64,000 bases of DNA from Castor canadensis (taxonomy: Eukaryota > Chordata > Mammalia > Rodentia > Castoridae), in NCBI RefSeq assembly GCF_047511655.1, contig NC_133387.1, positions 24,546,353 through 24,610,352 on the forward strand, given 5' to 3'. This document shows positions 11,474 to 23,045 of this stretch, piece after piece. A program made the position numbers and the translations under genes. Numbering within the stretch: position 1 is the stretch's first letter; each line of letters starts with the position of its first letter. A model generated the notes under the pieces. It was not told the DNA's origin. It did no database searches and saw only the letters and a list, made by a program, of their open reading frames with translations.

Positions 11474-11534
11474 CTGCATTTCTGCAAGCCGGAGGTCCAT
11501 GCGCTCCAAATGTTCAGCCATGAAGGAAAGGAAC
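11474..11534 (-). CDS. Novel gene, coding exon 6
   Basis: 61-nt exon. The split codon TG|G gives W, then FLSFMAEHLERMDLRLAEMQ, a leucine/methionine-spaced stretch likely to form an amphipathic helix. The donor is ATGCAG|GTCAGA. The acceptor, TTTGTTTGGCAAG, is only fair and is the weakest junction of the model. The open frame runs on past the donor, so retention or a longer exon is possible. Confidence 0.5.
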
Positions 11535-11704
11535 CTTGCCAAACAAAGCTGTCACAGACAGAGGTCTCTGTTCTGTCTGCCTGATTAGTCCCTCAAAATC
11601 GCTCATTTGGGTCAGCCCAAGGCTTACACACTCACACACACTCGCACATACATGCACTCACATTGCAAGAGCTCCCACAAAAAAATGTATTTATTTATTC
11701 ATTT

Positions 11705-11802
11705 ATTACTTATTAATTTTTTTGCCAGCACGGGGGTTTGAACTCGGGGCCTTGCACTTGCTAGGCAGGCACTTTACCACCTGAGCCACTCCACCAGCCC
11801 TT
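11705..11802 (-). mobile_element. tRNA-derived SINE monomer
   Basis: GGGTTTGAACTCGGGGCC..CTGAGCCACTCCACCAGCCC. Confidence 0.85.
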
Positions 11803-11821
11803 ATTTTCTATTTTATTTTCT

Positions 11822-11892
11822 GCATTTTTTCGGTGCTGAGGAGTGGACACAGGGCTGTGAGCACACTAGGCAATTGGACCCCAGTCCTCTAA
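11822..11892 (-). mobile_element. Degraded tRNA-derived SINE
   Basis: TTTTTTCGGTGCTGAGGAGTG..GGACCCCAGTCCT; heavily diverged. Confidence 0.5.
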
Positions 11893-12149
11893 AACATCTT
11901 TAACTCTTAATTTGACATTTGTAACATGAGCAAGAGGAAGTGCACCTTTGCACTCCATATGCAGAAACAAGTGTTGACTAAATTAATAGCACGACTGAGG
12001 ACAAGACTTACCTCATATCCTACAAGAACCCTAACCACCGAGTTAGGGTTGCCTTCCAGAGTAATGGCAACAAGAACAAGAAATTGCCTCCTCAGCTGAG
12101 CCCTGACGCCTCTCCTTTCTAAGACATTTCTAGTTATTTCTTTACTCAT

Positions 12150-12265
12150 TTATTTATTTTGAGACGGGGTCTCTAATGTAGTCTAGGCTGATGTTGAACT
12201 TGCAATCCTCCTGCCTCAGACTTCTGCACAGCTGAGATTACAGGCATGAAGCACCGTGCCTGGCT
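12150..12265 (-). mobile_element. B1-like SINE monomer
   Basis: TTTTGAGACGGGGTCTC..GAGATTACAGGCATGAAGC. Confidence 0.85.
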
Positions 12266-12945
12266 CTGAGACCCTTCTTATGAAACAGATCTCAGACCAC
12301 TCAGGATACAGCCAGGGTACCTGTGACCTTCCTTTATCCATGCCACAGAGGTTCTGCTCGGGCCCGTGCTTTGTCACCTTCCAATAGGGAGAAGTCCCTA
12401 CTGGACAGTTTGGTTCCAACGTCCCTCAGGCTGAAGTCCAGTCTGGGGCTGAATGTAACTCCCAGCACCGTTCTTGGTGCACTTGATCAGGAACAGGCGG
12501 TGGGGCCATGTCTCTGAAACCTGCAGCCACAGAATAGAGTTGTGGGCACAAGTCCTCTAAAATCCTAGAATCAATGTTTTTAGCTTCCTCAGGAAGAGAC
12601 CTGACAACTATCCACTATGTGGAAGCAGCTGAATTAACTGTGGCGGCAGTAGCAGTGAGCACCCCTACTGCCCAGGCTGGTTTCTAAACGCCTTTTTCCA
12701 TAAAAAGGAATCAGGGCTCCTGGGAGCAATGGTTATTTTCAGACCCAGGGCAAGAAATGTACAAATAAGCCTGGGATCTCTCCTGCCAAAAATAAGGACC
12801 TGCTCAGAGAAACACAGTGACGAATGGAGTCCCACTGGCCAGGTCTAAGACAAGTTAGCATCAAAATAAATAATGATATTAACAAATGAGAATCCATCAA
12901 ATAAAACGTGAATGCATGCGTCTCCAGAGCTGTGAGTAAACAAAT
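12266..12945. other. Unique intronic sequence, no feature seen
   Basis: Within intron 5 of the novel gene. Unremarkable sequence without repeats or credible exons. Confidence 0.5.
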
Positions 12946-12947
12946 AA

Positions 12948-13036
12948 GGGCTGGGGGCGTCGCTCAGTGGCGGGGGCGTGGCCAGGCTCTGGGTTTCATC
13001 CCTAGCACTGCATGGGTGAATAAATAAACACACAAA
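12948..13036 (+). mobile_element. tRNA-derived SINE monomer
   Basis: GGCTGGGGGCGTCGCTCAGTGG..GGGTTTCATCCC and an AAATA tail. Confidence 0.78.
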
Positions 13037-13434
13037 CAAAAAGTTTGATGAGCAGACTATTTACAGAGTCTCAAAGCATTTCCCCACAAAATGTGTGTCC
13101 TAACAAAGAGGACACAGTCATTTCACCCCGGAGAAGTCCAGCAGACACCATCTTGTCCAAGGGAACAAGGTGACCATCCCTGCCTGGAGGTCATGGGAAT
13201 GCAGCAGAAGCCGTGGGGCCTGAGGAAGGTGGTCATGATGAAACATCAGACAAAGCCAAGTTGAGCCGCACTCACAAATAACTGGCCTGAAAGCTCCAAA
13301 TAGTCAAGGTCAGGGAAGTCAAGGAAAGGGTGAGGACCAGGCTTAGACTGCAGGAGGCAAATGAGACTCCACAGTAGGTAAGAGTTGGGGTTGCTGGCTG
13401 TGTCCTTCGCTGTAAAGGACGGTGTTGGGATAAC

Positions 13435-13710
13435 TGGTGAAATGGAATGGAGTCTGACGATTTGGTGGACATCTGTGTTCATTTCCTGACTTTAATGTTT
13501 GTGTTGTGGTTATGTGAGAGAATGTTCTTTGGGAAAAAAACCAAAATATCAAACTATTCGGAGATAAGAGGAAATGGTGGTGACATTTCCGTTTTCTCTC
13601 AAATGAAAAAAAAAATGTTCTTTTCAATGTACTTTTAAAGACTTCTCTGAAAATTTATAATTATTTCACATTTTAAAAACACGGAAAGTGAGGTGGGGAA
13701 AGTATATTGA
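13435..13710 (+). mobile_element. Ancient repeat fragment, class uncertain
   Basis: GTTCATTTCCTGACTTTAAT followed by TTGTGTTGTGGTTATGTGAG resembles the 3' region of old mammalian L1 elements. Split by the SINE at 13.72 kb. Confidence 0.4.
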
Positions 13711-13715
13711 GGTTT

Positions 13716-13802
13716 TTTTTTTTACAGTACTGGGATTTGAACTCAGGGCCTCATTCTTGCTAGACAGATGCTCTACCACTTGAGCCACTCCGTCAGCCCA
13801 AG
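13716..13802 (-). mobile_element. tRNA-derived SINE monomer
   Basis: Poly-T then GGGATTTGAACTCAGGGCC..GAGCCACTCCGTCAGCC. Confidence 0.85.
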
Positions 13803-13904
13803 AAAAGTATACTGTATGCTTCCATTGATGCCAGAGGGGAACACGAATGTACGTGTGTATTCACTTGCTTTTTTCCGGGGGAGAAAAATGTGAAAACAAA
13901 AACT

Positions 13905-14015
13905 CTTAAGGGGGTGCACACCTATAATCCCAGCACTTGGAAGAGGGAAGCAGGAAGAGGTCAGGTTTGAGATCCCATCTCAAAAAGCCAAACAAAACCA
14001 AACCAAAAATCTCTT
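13905..14015 (+). mobile_element. B1-like SINE, degraded
   Basis: CACACCTATAATCCCAGCAC and GATCCCATCTCAAAAAGCC. Confidence 0.7.
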
Positions 14016-14149
14016 AATTGGTCACCTACCAGGGTTATAAGGTGGAGGGAACAGGAATGTGTGGATATGCAAGGTATTTGATATGCCTTGTTTTATAGAT
14101 TTGACTATGGATCTGTGTAAGTATTTTAAAAATTATGAAAAAAATCAAA

Positions 14150-14415
14150 TGTAAGGCACTTGAGATAACAAAATATATGAGACGAGCAAAAGGTCTATCA
14201 GTTGTGGACTGCTTAAATTACTCTTGCCAAATACTCTGCAGCTATAGAAAGAAATAAGGACTCTCTTTGGGTATGGCGACAGAAACCCAATGACAACACC
14301 AAGTGCCAGAGTCCACATGGAGCTCCAAGGGCTCCTTCTGTGGTGAGGGGAGAGGGGGTGCAAAATGACCCAGTCCCTTTGAAGACAGTTTGGCACCTTC
14401 TTACAAAACTAAACA
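14150..14415 (+). mobile_element. L1 3' region fragment (old)
   Basis: ATCAGTTGTGGACTGCTTAA..CTGCAGCTATAGAAAGAAAT resembles the 3' end of ORF2 in old L1 lineages. Continues after the SINE at 14.43 kb. Confidence 0.55.
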
Positions 14416-14424
14416 CACTCTTTT

Positions 14425-14675
14425 TGTTTTGTTAGTCACACTGGGATTTGAACTCAGGGCCTCATGCTTGCATTAGAGTTTGAACTCAGGCCCTTATTCT
14501 TGCTAGACGGGCCCTCTTACCACTTACGCCACTCCACCAGCCCTTTTTTATGATGGTTTTTTCAAGATAGGGGCTCATGAACTATTTGCCTGGGGCTGGC
14601 CTCGAACCTCGATCCTCCTGATCTCTGCTTCCTGAGAAGCTAGGATTACAGGCGTGAGCCACTGGCACCCGGCCT
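14425..14675 (-). mobile_element. Composite SINE with duplicated tRNA-derived half
   Basis: TTTGAACTCAG occurs twice (14448 and 14478), suggesting two nested tRNA-derived units, before a B1-like half ending CACTGGCACCCGGCC. Confidence 0.8.
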
Positions 14676-15057
14676 AAACACACCGTTAGCTATATGGTCC
14701 AGCAGTCTTGCTCCTTGGTAGCCATCCAAAGGAGTTGAAAACTTATGACCTCATTAAAACCTGCCCATGAGTGTTTATAAAGGTTTGATTCATAATTGAC
14801 AGAACTCAGAAGCAACCAAGATCCCTTCAGGAGGGAATGGCTACATAAACCTTGATGCAATCGGACAGTGGAATATAACTCAGCACTGAAACGAAATGAA
14901 CTGTCAAGCTCTGAAAAGACCTGAGAAACTTCAGTGAATATCATGAAGTGAGTGGACCAATCTGAAAGGCTGCATTCTGGGAGGAATAAATACCAGTTGT
15001 TCGAGCTGCTTGCTCTGCAGTATTTTGTTACAGCAGTCCAAGGAAAGACAGGGGGGC
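14676..15057 (+). mobile_element. L1 3' region fragment (old)
   Basis: CAGAAGCAACCAAGATCCC and ATATAACTCAGCACTGAAACG are typical of the C-terminal end of ORF2 in old L1s. Frame broken. Confidence 0.65.
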
Positions 15058-15180
15058 TAGCCAGCAAGGTGGTGGCCGCCTCTCATCCCAGCACTGGGAC
15101 CCTTAAGGCAAGAGGATCACAGTTCGAGGCCAGCCTGGGTTACATAGCAGGACCCTGTCTCCAAAACACAAAAACAAAAT
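15058..15180 (+). mobile_element. B1-like SINE
   Basis: CTCATCCCAGCACTGGGACC..GAGGCCAGCCTGGGTTACAT. Confidence 0.83.
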
Positions 15181-15292
15181 GAGCCGGTCATGGTGGTGCA
15201 TGCCTGTAATCAACTGAGGTGAAGAGGATGAGGCAGGAGGATCACGAGTTCGAGGCCAGCCTAGGCTACACTTTAAAAAAAAAAAACGACAG
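15181..15292 (+). mobile_element. B1-like SINE
   Basis: Head-to-tail with the previous copy; GGTCATGGTGGTGCATGCC and a 12-A tail. Confidence 0.85.
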
Positions 15293-15842
15293 GGAGCCTA
15301 ACTCAGGCTAGGGAAGAAACTACTAGCACAAACACGCTCGCACCAGATTTCAAAAGACAAGTAGGAATCACCCAGGCCAAGAATGGAAAGCAGATGTCCC
15401 TAAGGTACAAAGGCACAGAGGCACAAGCCACCCTTGCTCAGGGAACAGATCAGGGGAGCTGGCAATGTAGGAAGCACATTAGAGAGTGGCTGCTGACGAT
15501 GATGGGTGGGCAGGACTGCCCCTGAAGTATGTGTGCCACAGCCAGGGAGGAGCACGGTCAGCTCCGTTGCAGGAAGCTCACTCTCACTGCTGTGTGGGAG
15601 GTGGACAAGAGGGCTGGGGTACAGGGGTGGGCCCTGCTTTGCCCACTGTGCCTCATCCTGCTGAGGTTCACAGTGCAGGGCACAATGACAGCCACATCCA
15701 CAGCTGATCAGTCAGTGATCAAAGTACAATGTGCCTGTGGAAGTCCTGGCCGTTGTTATGGAATCTCCAGATGAGGCGACAAGAGACACCAGGATATGCT
15801 AGCAACTGTGCCATGAATCTCAACTGTCAAGATGGGTGACTT
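15293..15842. other. Unique intronic sequence
   Basis: Two overlapping plus-strand open frames of 73-81 codons were considered and not supported by splice sites or domains. Confidence 0.5.
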
Positions 15843-16150
15843 GGCTGGGAGTGCTGGCTCGTGCCTGTAATCCTAGCTACTCAAGAGGCAGTCTGAAACC
15901 AGCCCTGTCTAAATAGTTTGTGGGACCCTATCTCGAAAAAACCCATCACAGAAAAGGGCTGGTGGAGTGGCTCAAGTGGCAGAACACCTGCATGAGGCCC
16001 TGAGTTCAAACCCCAGTACCACCAAAAAAAAATTAGAACATTTTGCTGGCAGAGTGTCTTAAGCAGTAGAGTGCCTGCTAGGCACGATGCCCTGGGCCCG
16101 AGTTCAAATCCCAGTGCTGAAAATGAAAAAAAAGAAAAAAAAAAAAAAGG
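15843..16150 (+). mobile_element. Composite SINE followed by an extra tRNA-derived unit
   Basis: Composite to about 16031, then a second tRNA-derived unit (CTGGCAGAGTGTCTTAAGC..) with a long A tail. Confidence 0.85.
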
Positions 16151-16233
16151 AAGTGCAGGAAGGGACAGTCCCCAAGGACACTCCCCAAGTTACTTCCTCT
16201 AACTAGTCCCTAGCTCCTTCCTGCCTGGAGCAG

Positions 16234-16408
16234 AATAAGCAGTGCTCTACCATTTGAGCCACACTCCCAGTCCTTTTGTTTGTATTTTGTGTTTGAAACA
16301 GGGTCTCACTAACTTTGCCCAGCTGGCCTCCCACTTGAGATCTTCCTGCTTCTGCCTCCTCTTCCCGAGTAGCTGGGATTACAGATGTGCACTACCATGC
16401 CCACCTCC
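16234..16408 (-). mobile_element. Composite SINE, 5' trimmed
   Basis: GCTCTACCATTTGAGCCACAC then a B1-like half ending TGCACTACCATGCCCACC. Confidence 0.82.
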
Positions 16409-16599
16409 TACTAGTCACCACTCCCTGGTAATGCTATCATGTTATGAATTCATCGAGGGACAATCTATTGATTAGATCAGAGTCCTCAGGACCCAATGAC
16501 TTCCCAAAAGCCCATCAGTTGGAAACCAGGCCTCAATACTTGAGGCTCTTATGATCATTTCATCTTCAAATGGTAACAGGGGGGTAGACATTCCATAAG

Positions 16600-17003
16600 G
16601 CCCCCTGGGGGGGGGTTTCCTGTAGAGCCTCGAAGGGGACTGGTTGACCACTGTTGCCACCAAATGGAACATGTCCCTGCTACACATTGACCGTGTCCTC
16701 CAAAAAGCAGGTGCTCAGAACTTAACTCCCAGTGCAATAGTGGGGCCTCTGAGGGTGATTAGGCCCTGAAGGGAAGAACGTCAGTCGTGAGGGGACTTGA
16801 AGGTGCCAGTCTAGTCCTCACGTGAGTGCACGCTGTGTTGCCCTTCTGCCATGGGATGATCTAGCAAGAGGGCGCTCACCAGATTCTAGTCCTCTTCAAC
16901 TTTGGACTTCACAGCTTGCAGAACTGTAAGCAATAAATCTCTTTTTTATAAATTACCTAGGTTTGAGTATTTTGTGACAGTGGCACGAAACAGACTAAAA
17001 CAG
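16600..17003 (+). mobile_element. MaLR-type LTR (ORR1/MST/MLT class)
   Basis: The 3' end carries the hallmark CAATAAATCTC (AATAAA at 16932-16937), TATAAATTACCTAGGTTTG and GAAACAGACTAAAACAG. The 5' part is diverged. A solo LTR in intron 5 of the novel gene. Confidence 0.7.
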
Positions 17004-18040
17004 CCCCCCAAGGGCCAACCAGGAGCCTAGAGGAGGCATAGCTTGCCACGAGAGCTCCTCTGCTGGAATCCTTCGTTGAAAAATGTCACGAGAAGTGTGT
17101 TTGTTGTCCCCAGTCCTCGATATTTAGGGCAAATTCCAAGAGTGGGGTATGAAGGGAGCGGTCAAGTAAGCAGAAGTCCAGAGAAAACTAACCCAGGGCA
17201 GTTCACAAGGGTGCAGTGCTGGGGAGGGAAAGACATGGAAGGCTGTCAGTGTTTAGGTGGACTGGCAGCGGGACAAGGGAATGAATGTCCAGAGTCCAAG
17301 TCGCAGCAGGCTTGCCTCTGCACAGGGCCGTGGGAGGAGGAGCAGGTCAGGTGTTTTTTCACAGGAGGCTTTGAGGTTCCCGTGAAAGTGTTACCAGTGT
17401 TTGGCCTCACACAGGTCCTTTCTCCCCTCTCAGAACTGTGCACCAACAATAGGACTGAGCACAGACTGGGAAGTGAAGGAGACTTTTGTTCTTGTCCAAG
17501 AACAGAAGTGGGGGATGGACCTGAGAAATCAACCTCGCCACCTGTTGGGGGCCACGGGGCTATAGGTAGGGGTGAGAGGAGTGAGGGGATGGGCAGCTTA
17601 AGAAAAGTGAGTAATAGCTATATATTTTCTGGCAATGGATGGAGATTTTCCAGGAATTCGGACACACCTCTTTTTGCTCTCTTTTTGGTTCTTTTCAGGT
17701 GTCATTGCCATGGTAATTGTCAACTGTCACGGTGCCCGAGGTGGGTTGGGGGATTATAATGAAGTTAGAGGTTGTCTGAGGTCACCAACCTAACAGAAGA
17801 GGGACTTCTGGCCCACAGGCCAGTTTATCCTCAAAGATAAACAAGATTCAGGCAGGGTAACAAGACAGGCAAGTGAAGGAACCTGTGGGAAAACACTTTT
17901 GACACAAGATGTCATCCATCCACTAAATGGGTCTGCAGGGGACACCAGCTGGGTGTGCTCTAATTCAGTTCAATTGTGACACTCTACCTGAGGTAGCATC
18001 GGGTCCCACAGGCTAAGGGTTCAGACCAGAAGATTGCCTC
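17004..18040. other. Unclassified sequence with a long chance frame
   Basis: Holds a 238-codon plus-strand frame (17043-17759) without domain features, bordering the LTR. GCCATGGTAATTGTCAACTG may belong to an old retroelement, but no class was assigned. Confidence 0.35.
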
Positions 18041-18044
18041 TGCG

Positions 18045-18248
18045 TCAAGTGCTGTGGCTCAGGCCTGTAACCCTGGCTACTCAGGAAGATTAGGGTTCAA
18101 GGCCAGCCTATGCAAAATGAAAACAAGACCCTATCTCAAAAATATCCAACATGGAAAAAAGGGCTGGCAAAGTGGTTCAGGTGGTAGAGCACCTGCCTAG
18201 CAAATGTGAGTTCAAACAACAGTAATGCCAAGGGAAGAAAAAAACCAA
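18045..18248 (+). mobile_element. Composite SINE
   Basis: GTGCTGTGGCTCAGGCCTG..and a tRNA-derived half ending GAGTTCAAACAACAG. Confidence 0.82.
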
Positions 18249-18591
18249 AAAAACAAAAAACAACTGCCTCCACATCAGTCATGAAAAAATGAATAACAAG
18301 CCCCGGGTTGTCACCTGTACTTCTGTAAGTGCAGTTGAACCTGAATTGAACCAAGCTGTAAGTTAAGGAGCGCCTCTCCTCGTTCCATAGTTTACTAGGA
18401 TGATTCACAGGACGCAGGGAACACTGACTGTATTTGCGTTAACATATAGGACAAAAATGAAAGCCAGGTGAAGGAACACGCAGGGCAAGGGTCAGGGGAA
18501 CCGTCTCAGAGCTTCCATGCCCTCAGCAGGAGCCCCACCCTCTCAGCACCCCCACCTGTTCAGCAACCTGGAAGAAAGCACATCAAATCTT

Positions 18592-18793
18592 TTTTCTATT
18601 TTTTGAGGTACTGGAGCTTGAACTCAGGGCCTTCACCTGGAGCCACTCCACCAGCTCTATTTTTGTGAAGGGTTTTTCAGGATAAGGTCTCATGGAACTG
18701 TTTACCCAGGCTGGCTTCGAACCACGATCCTCCTGATCTCTGCCTCCTGATTACAGGCATTGATTATAGGCACGAGCCACTGGTGCCCAGCTC
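18592..18793 (-). mobile_element. Composite SINE
   Basis: tRNA half GGAGCTTGAACTCAGGGCC and B1-like half ending CACTGGTGCCCAGC. Confidence 0.86.
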
Positions 18794-18799
18794 ATCCAA

Positions 18800-19014
18800 T
18801 CTTTTTTCTGGGGGGGGGCCCTGGAATTTGAACTCAGCGCTTCGAGATTGTAAGGCAAGTGCTCTCTGCCACTTGAGCCACACCTCCAGTCCATTTTGCT
18901 CTGATTATTTTGGAGATGGGGTCTCGTGAACTTTTTGCCCAGGCAAATGCTGTCCTCCAGATCTTAGCCTCCCGTGTAGCTAAGACTACAGGCATGCACC
19001 ACCGGTGCCTGGCT
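18800..19014 (-). mobile_element. Composite SINE
   Basis: Tandem with the previous copy; GGAATTTGAACTCAGCGC and ending CACCGGTGCCTGGC. Confidence 0.85.
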
Positions 19015-19337
19015 CCATCAAATCTTATTGGTCAAGAGTTTTTACAGGTTTACTGTGGGTAATCTCCAGCACCTCTCCCCTCTTCTCAAAAGCCCAGGTA
19101 TGGGACTGAATCTAATCCAGCTTCTAATCACTTGGACTGTCTGGTGACCAGTCTCATCCTGAGGCTGTCTAGGGCCCTACCTGGTAACCTCATTAGCATA
19201 GACTCAGACGCTATGGAAAGGGCTCATTATGAATAACAAAAGTCACCCCTATCACTCAGAGTCAGGGTTCTTTCATGACAGCTCCCAGCCTGGGAAGCCT
19301 CTGGAAGCTGGTGACTGGTGCAGAACTAAGGAAGGCC

Positions 19338-19541
19338 TAGAGCCTGACACCAGTGGCTCACGCCTGTAATCCTAGCTCTTCAGGAGGCAGAGATCAGGAG
19401 GATCTTGGTTTGAAGCCAGCCTGGCCTAATAGTTCCTGAGACCCTATCTCGAAAAAACCCATCATGAAAAAGAACTGGTGGAGTGACTCAAGGTGTAGAC
19501 CCTGAGTTCAAACCTCAATACCAACAACAACAAAAAAAGGA
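19338..19541 (+). mobile_element. Composite SINE
   Basis: CACCAGTGGCTCACGCCTG..CCTATCTCGAAAAAACCC and a tRNA-derived half. Confidence 0.9.
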
Positions 19542-19645
19542 AGGCCTGGGGTGGGGGAGGTGGGAAGACAGAGAGGTGGGCTGCAGACCCTACAAGTTCT
19601 GGACAGGGAAAAGCTCCTTCCAGACTGTGCTCCACAATGCCTGGG

Positions 19646-19647
<2 letters not shown>

Positions 19648-19679
<32 letters not shown>
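19648..19679. repeat. (CA)n microsatellite
   Basis: About 16 CA units. Open frames across it are artefacts. Confidence 0.97.
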
Positions 19680-19680
<1 letters not shown>

Positions 19681-20315
19681 GTGCACCCATGCCCACACAC
19701 GTCCACATCCCTCAGTGCTTATCACACAGGCGGCCAGGCAAATGTGTGCTCACGCCACTGAGGAGTGGGAGCCCAGGGCAAGCCTTGGCCGAGGTCCTTC
19801 CTCTTTAGCTAGAAGCTGAAGGTAGGGAAGAGACGATGGCAGAGGGCCTGGCCAGAGCAGGGGCCTGACCACCCTCCAGAACGGCCCTGAGACTAGGCTT
19901 CTGCATACAAGATGGTACTAGCACCCGCCATGGAGGTAGTTGTTTGGGGAGTGAAATGGGTGTGTGTGGTGGCCTTCAGGAGTGGTGATTTTTATGAATG
20001 CTGCTCTGGGAGACAGAAGTTGATTGGTGTGGCCAATAGGGACAGATGACCTTAGGGCCTGGGGTGCAGGAGTGTGGGCTTGGGAGATGGTGCTGGGAAG
20101 TACCAGGATGATGGCCCATCTCTGAGAGGTCCCCTCCAGCTGGGAAAGTGGGAGCTCAGGAGCCAGAGGCAGGGAAGCCCCCCAGTGCAGTGGACCTCAC
20201 CTCAGTGGACCTCACCTGAGGCAGAAAGGCCCCTGTGACATCCTCACTGCCCAGGCCTTTCTAAAGAGCCGTAAGGGAAGAGCTCCCACACTGCCTCATG
20301 CTTCTGCATCCTTAC

Positions 20316-20385
20316 CAGGAAGTCATGCTTGGTGTCTTTCCAAAAGCCTTCATGCTAGAGCCCTGGCGCACGTAGATCTGTTGGT
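20316..20385 (-). CDS. Novel gene, coding exon 5
   Basis: 70-nt exon. With the base from exon 4 the first codon is GAC (D); it then reads QQIYVRQGSSMKAFGKTPS and ends MTS plus TG. The acceptor is CTGTGTCTTCCAG and the donor TCCTG|GTAAGG, both strong. The other two frames are closed. It lies in unique sequence between repeats. Confidence 0.68.
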
Positions 20386-21245
20386 CTGGAAGACACAGGC
20401 GAGTGGTCATTTGAGAAAAAAGAAAAAGCACACATGTCAGATGGGAGGCCCCTTTCCAGATCCCTGGTGACAGCTACACGCCCTCTGCTTTGGGGGACAG
20501 GTGGATAGGGAGGGACCCAGCTGCACCTGGAGGAGCTGGGTCTGTCTTAGAGTTCCATTCCCAGCCTCTGTCAACTTCAAAAGCAATTTCCTTTATTACT
20601 GGCGCCATTGGCTGGTACTCGGGATGAGCAAATTAGTGTGGGGAGCAGGTGGGCACAGTTAACACCTGCATGTGGCTCAAAGATAACTCGAATGCTAAAC
20701 ATTGGGTTCCAGGCTACCCCTGCCAGGCTCCCCTTCCACCCCCCCACCCTCTCCCATCATCAGGGACTTCTCTTCCTCAACCCTGCCAGACTCAGGGCGG
20801 TGTGAACTGATGGGATTCCAGGATGAGGGGCTTCACCCACCACGCCCTCCAAGCGGCTCTGCCCAGGATCCTTTCTGCCACCCTGTCAGTCCCTGGCCTA
20901 CTCCAGCAGCTCACTGCCCTGCTGCAGGAAGTCCTGTACTACTGCCATGGCTGTGATTATCCTGTGCCTCCTGGGGCCTCCAGGCCCGGCTGGCTGCCCT
21001 GGCTGCCTCCCCTTCTTCCACACCCATGGCTTCTGCTTCCTGGGGATCCCCGGCTGGAGGTGGGGCAGCTGTCCCTGCTGTCTGGACTCCTGGGGTCCTG
21101 AGGGCTGTGGAATGGGGTTCTTGTTCTTCTCCCAGCCTCCTCCCTCTCCTGTGGCTCTGAGGCAGGACCCTATTCTAACTCAGCAAGCCCTCGTGGACTG
21201 AGTGGCCCCACACTTTTTGTCATTGCCTCCATTAGCCCTCAGCCT
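20386..21245. other. Unique intronic sequence, GC-rich in part
   Basis: Intron 4 of the novel gene. Several plus-strand frames of 84-92 codons at 20.7-21.2 kb lie in all three phases and have no domain features. Confidence 0.5.
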
Positions 21246-21246
21246 C

Positions 21247-21336
21247 TTTCTTTTTTTGGAGGCACTGGGGTTTGAACTCAGGGCCTCATACTTGCTAGGC
21301 AGGTGATCTTACCACTTGAGCCACTCCACCAGCTGG
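21247..21336 (-). mobile_element. tRNA-derived SINE monomer
   Basis: GGGGTTTGAACTCAGGGCC..GAGCCACTCCACCAGC. Confidence 0.86.
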
Positions 21337-22271
21337 GCCCTCAGCTGGGTCATACTTGTACTATGGCCTATGCATTGGTCAGGAAAGGGTTGACCTTGGA
21401 AGAGGTCAGCAACCAGGACACGGGCAGCCCTTCCAGGTGCCATGCTACCTGGCTCTCAGTCACAAAGAAGCCAGGAGGCCTGACCATGGGACCTTTGCAT
21501 CATCTCTCAGCCCAGACCCTACAGTCAGTGTTAGGAGTCAGTTCTGGAAGCCCCCGCCCATGAAGTCTGTGTGCTCCTCTGCCTTGTCCATAGCCACTGT
21601 CCTCACTGACCTCTGTTTCCAGTTTCAGTATTTCCAGCTGCTTTCTCTCCTCCTGTGATCTCTGCTCCAACTCCTGTTCCACTTTCTGTCACCAGGCCAC
21701 TTTCTTCAGGTGCAGGCCCCTGCTTCCAACAGAATCAGATAGAAAGTTCTCAAACTCCAAATCTCCATAGCCTTATTTCCCACGCCTCCTGCCCCGAAAA
21801 GCAGCACTCCTGCTATACCGGGCTGCTCCTTCTCCCCACCTGGAGCCCCAGGCTCAGATCCCTGAAAAATGGGGTCTCCCCCACCACTGTCCCAGGTGCT
21901 GCAGGAGAAGAAAACAACACTGGCTGGGGGCCAGGGAAGTTTCCAATAGCAAACAACTTTTAAGGGGGGTCCCCGAAGTAAACTTGGCCTGAGGGTGGTT
22001 CAGGAGGCAGGGGAGAAGAGTAGGAGTGAGCAAAGTGTAGACAGGGTTCAAGGTCATCCCAAGCACACCCAGAAAACAGGAGAGACAAAGTGGAGTGTAT
22101 TGAAGGGGTGCGGTGGTAATGACCGTCCCTGCAATGACCATCCACCGCTACCATGGTCATTCTTGTCCTTCAGGCCCAGGGTCCTAACCTGTAAAATTGG
22201 GCAACACAGCCCAAGTAAACCAATAGCCATATTTCAAGATGTTTTTAACCTTGAAACCCAGAAGTTGTAAT

Positions 22272-22360
22272 TTATTTTATTCTGGTGGTACTGGGGACCA
22301 AGCCTAGGGCCTTGAGTCAACTAGACATTTGCTCCATCACTGAGCTATGCTCCCAGCTCT
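22272..22360 (-). mobile_element. tRNA-derived SINE monomer
   Basis: GGTGGTACTGGGGACCAAGCC..ACTGAGCTATGCTCCCAGC. Confidence 0.78.
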
Positions 22361-22362
22361 GG

Positions 22363-22470
22363 AAGCTTTTTTTTTTTTTTCCAAAGAGATCTTTTTTGGA
22401 AGTCTTGTTTGTTTTGAAACAAGCAAAGTATTACTGTGTAGCCCAGGCTGGACCACTGTTCTTAAGACTT
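22363..22470 (-). mobile_element. Degraded B1-like fragment
   Basis: T run, then TGTAGCCCAGGCTGG; the 5' half was lost at the junction with the next copy. Confidence 0.5.
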
Positions 22471-22473
22471 CTA

Positions 22474-22595
22474 AATAAACTGTGTGCGGTGATGCACACT
22501 TGTAATCCCAGTGCTCAGGAGGCTGAGGCAGGAGGATCTTGAGTTTGAGGCTAGCGTTGGCCTCATACCAAGACCATGTCTCAAAATAGAAATAA
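22474..22595 (+). mobile_element. B1-like SINE
   Basis: GTGTGCGGTGATGCACAC..GGCTGAGGCAGGAGGATC. Confidence 0.85.
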
Positions 22596-22904
22596 TTGAT
22601 ATAAATGGAGCAGTACAAATAAATGGGAGAGTAGGAGCCATCAGCCTCCCCTCCCCTGCTTGTCTGTCCAGGAGGTGTTTGACAACACCTGGGTTTGGGG
22701 ATCTGTCATGACAGCCAACTCTGTGTCCTGATTCCACCCCAGGACAAAACCTCTTCCCCCACCATTCATTCCCAGCTCAGGCCAAGCCTGCAGCCCTATG
22801 GAGCTGCTGCTGGTCCTAGAAGGAGGACAATGAGCCATCATCCCAGAGAAGAAACAAGGATCCTAAGTGTCCGGGCCTCTCAGGTATGAATACGGATTTG
22901 TCTG

Positions 22905-23045
22905 AGGCAAAGATAAGAGGATGGGGTCCAAGGTGGATCTGGGGAAAAGTGTGAGACCCTATTTGAAGAACAAACTAAAGCAAAAGGACAGGAGCATGGT
23001 TTCAGTGGCAGAGACCCTGAGTTCAATCACCAGCATGGGGGGCGG
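22905..23045 (+). mobile_element. Degraded composite SINE
   Basis: GTGAGACCCTATTTGAAGAAC then CAGTGGCAGAGACCCTGAG. Confidence 0.6.

Noticed and set aside
17043..17759. 238-codon plus-strand open frame
   Set aside because: Starts next to a MaLR LTR; translation lacks domains and splice partners. Probably repeat-derived or chance.
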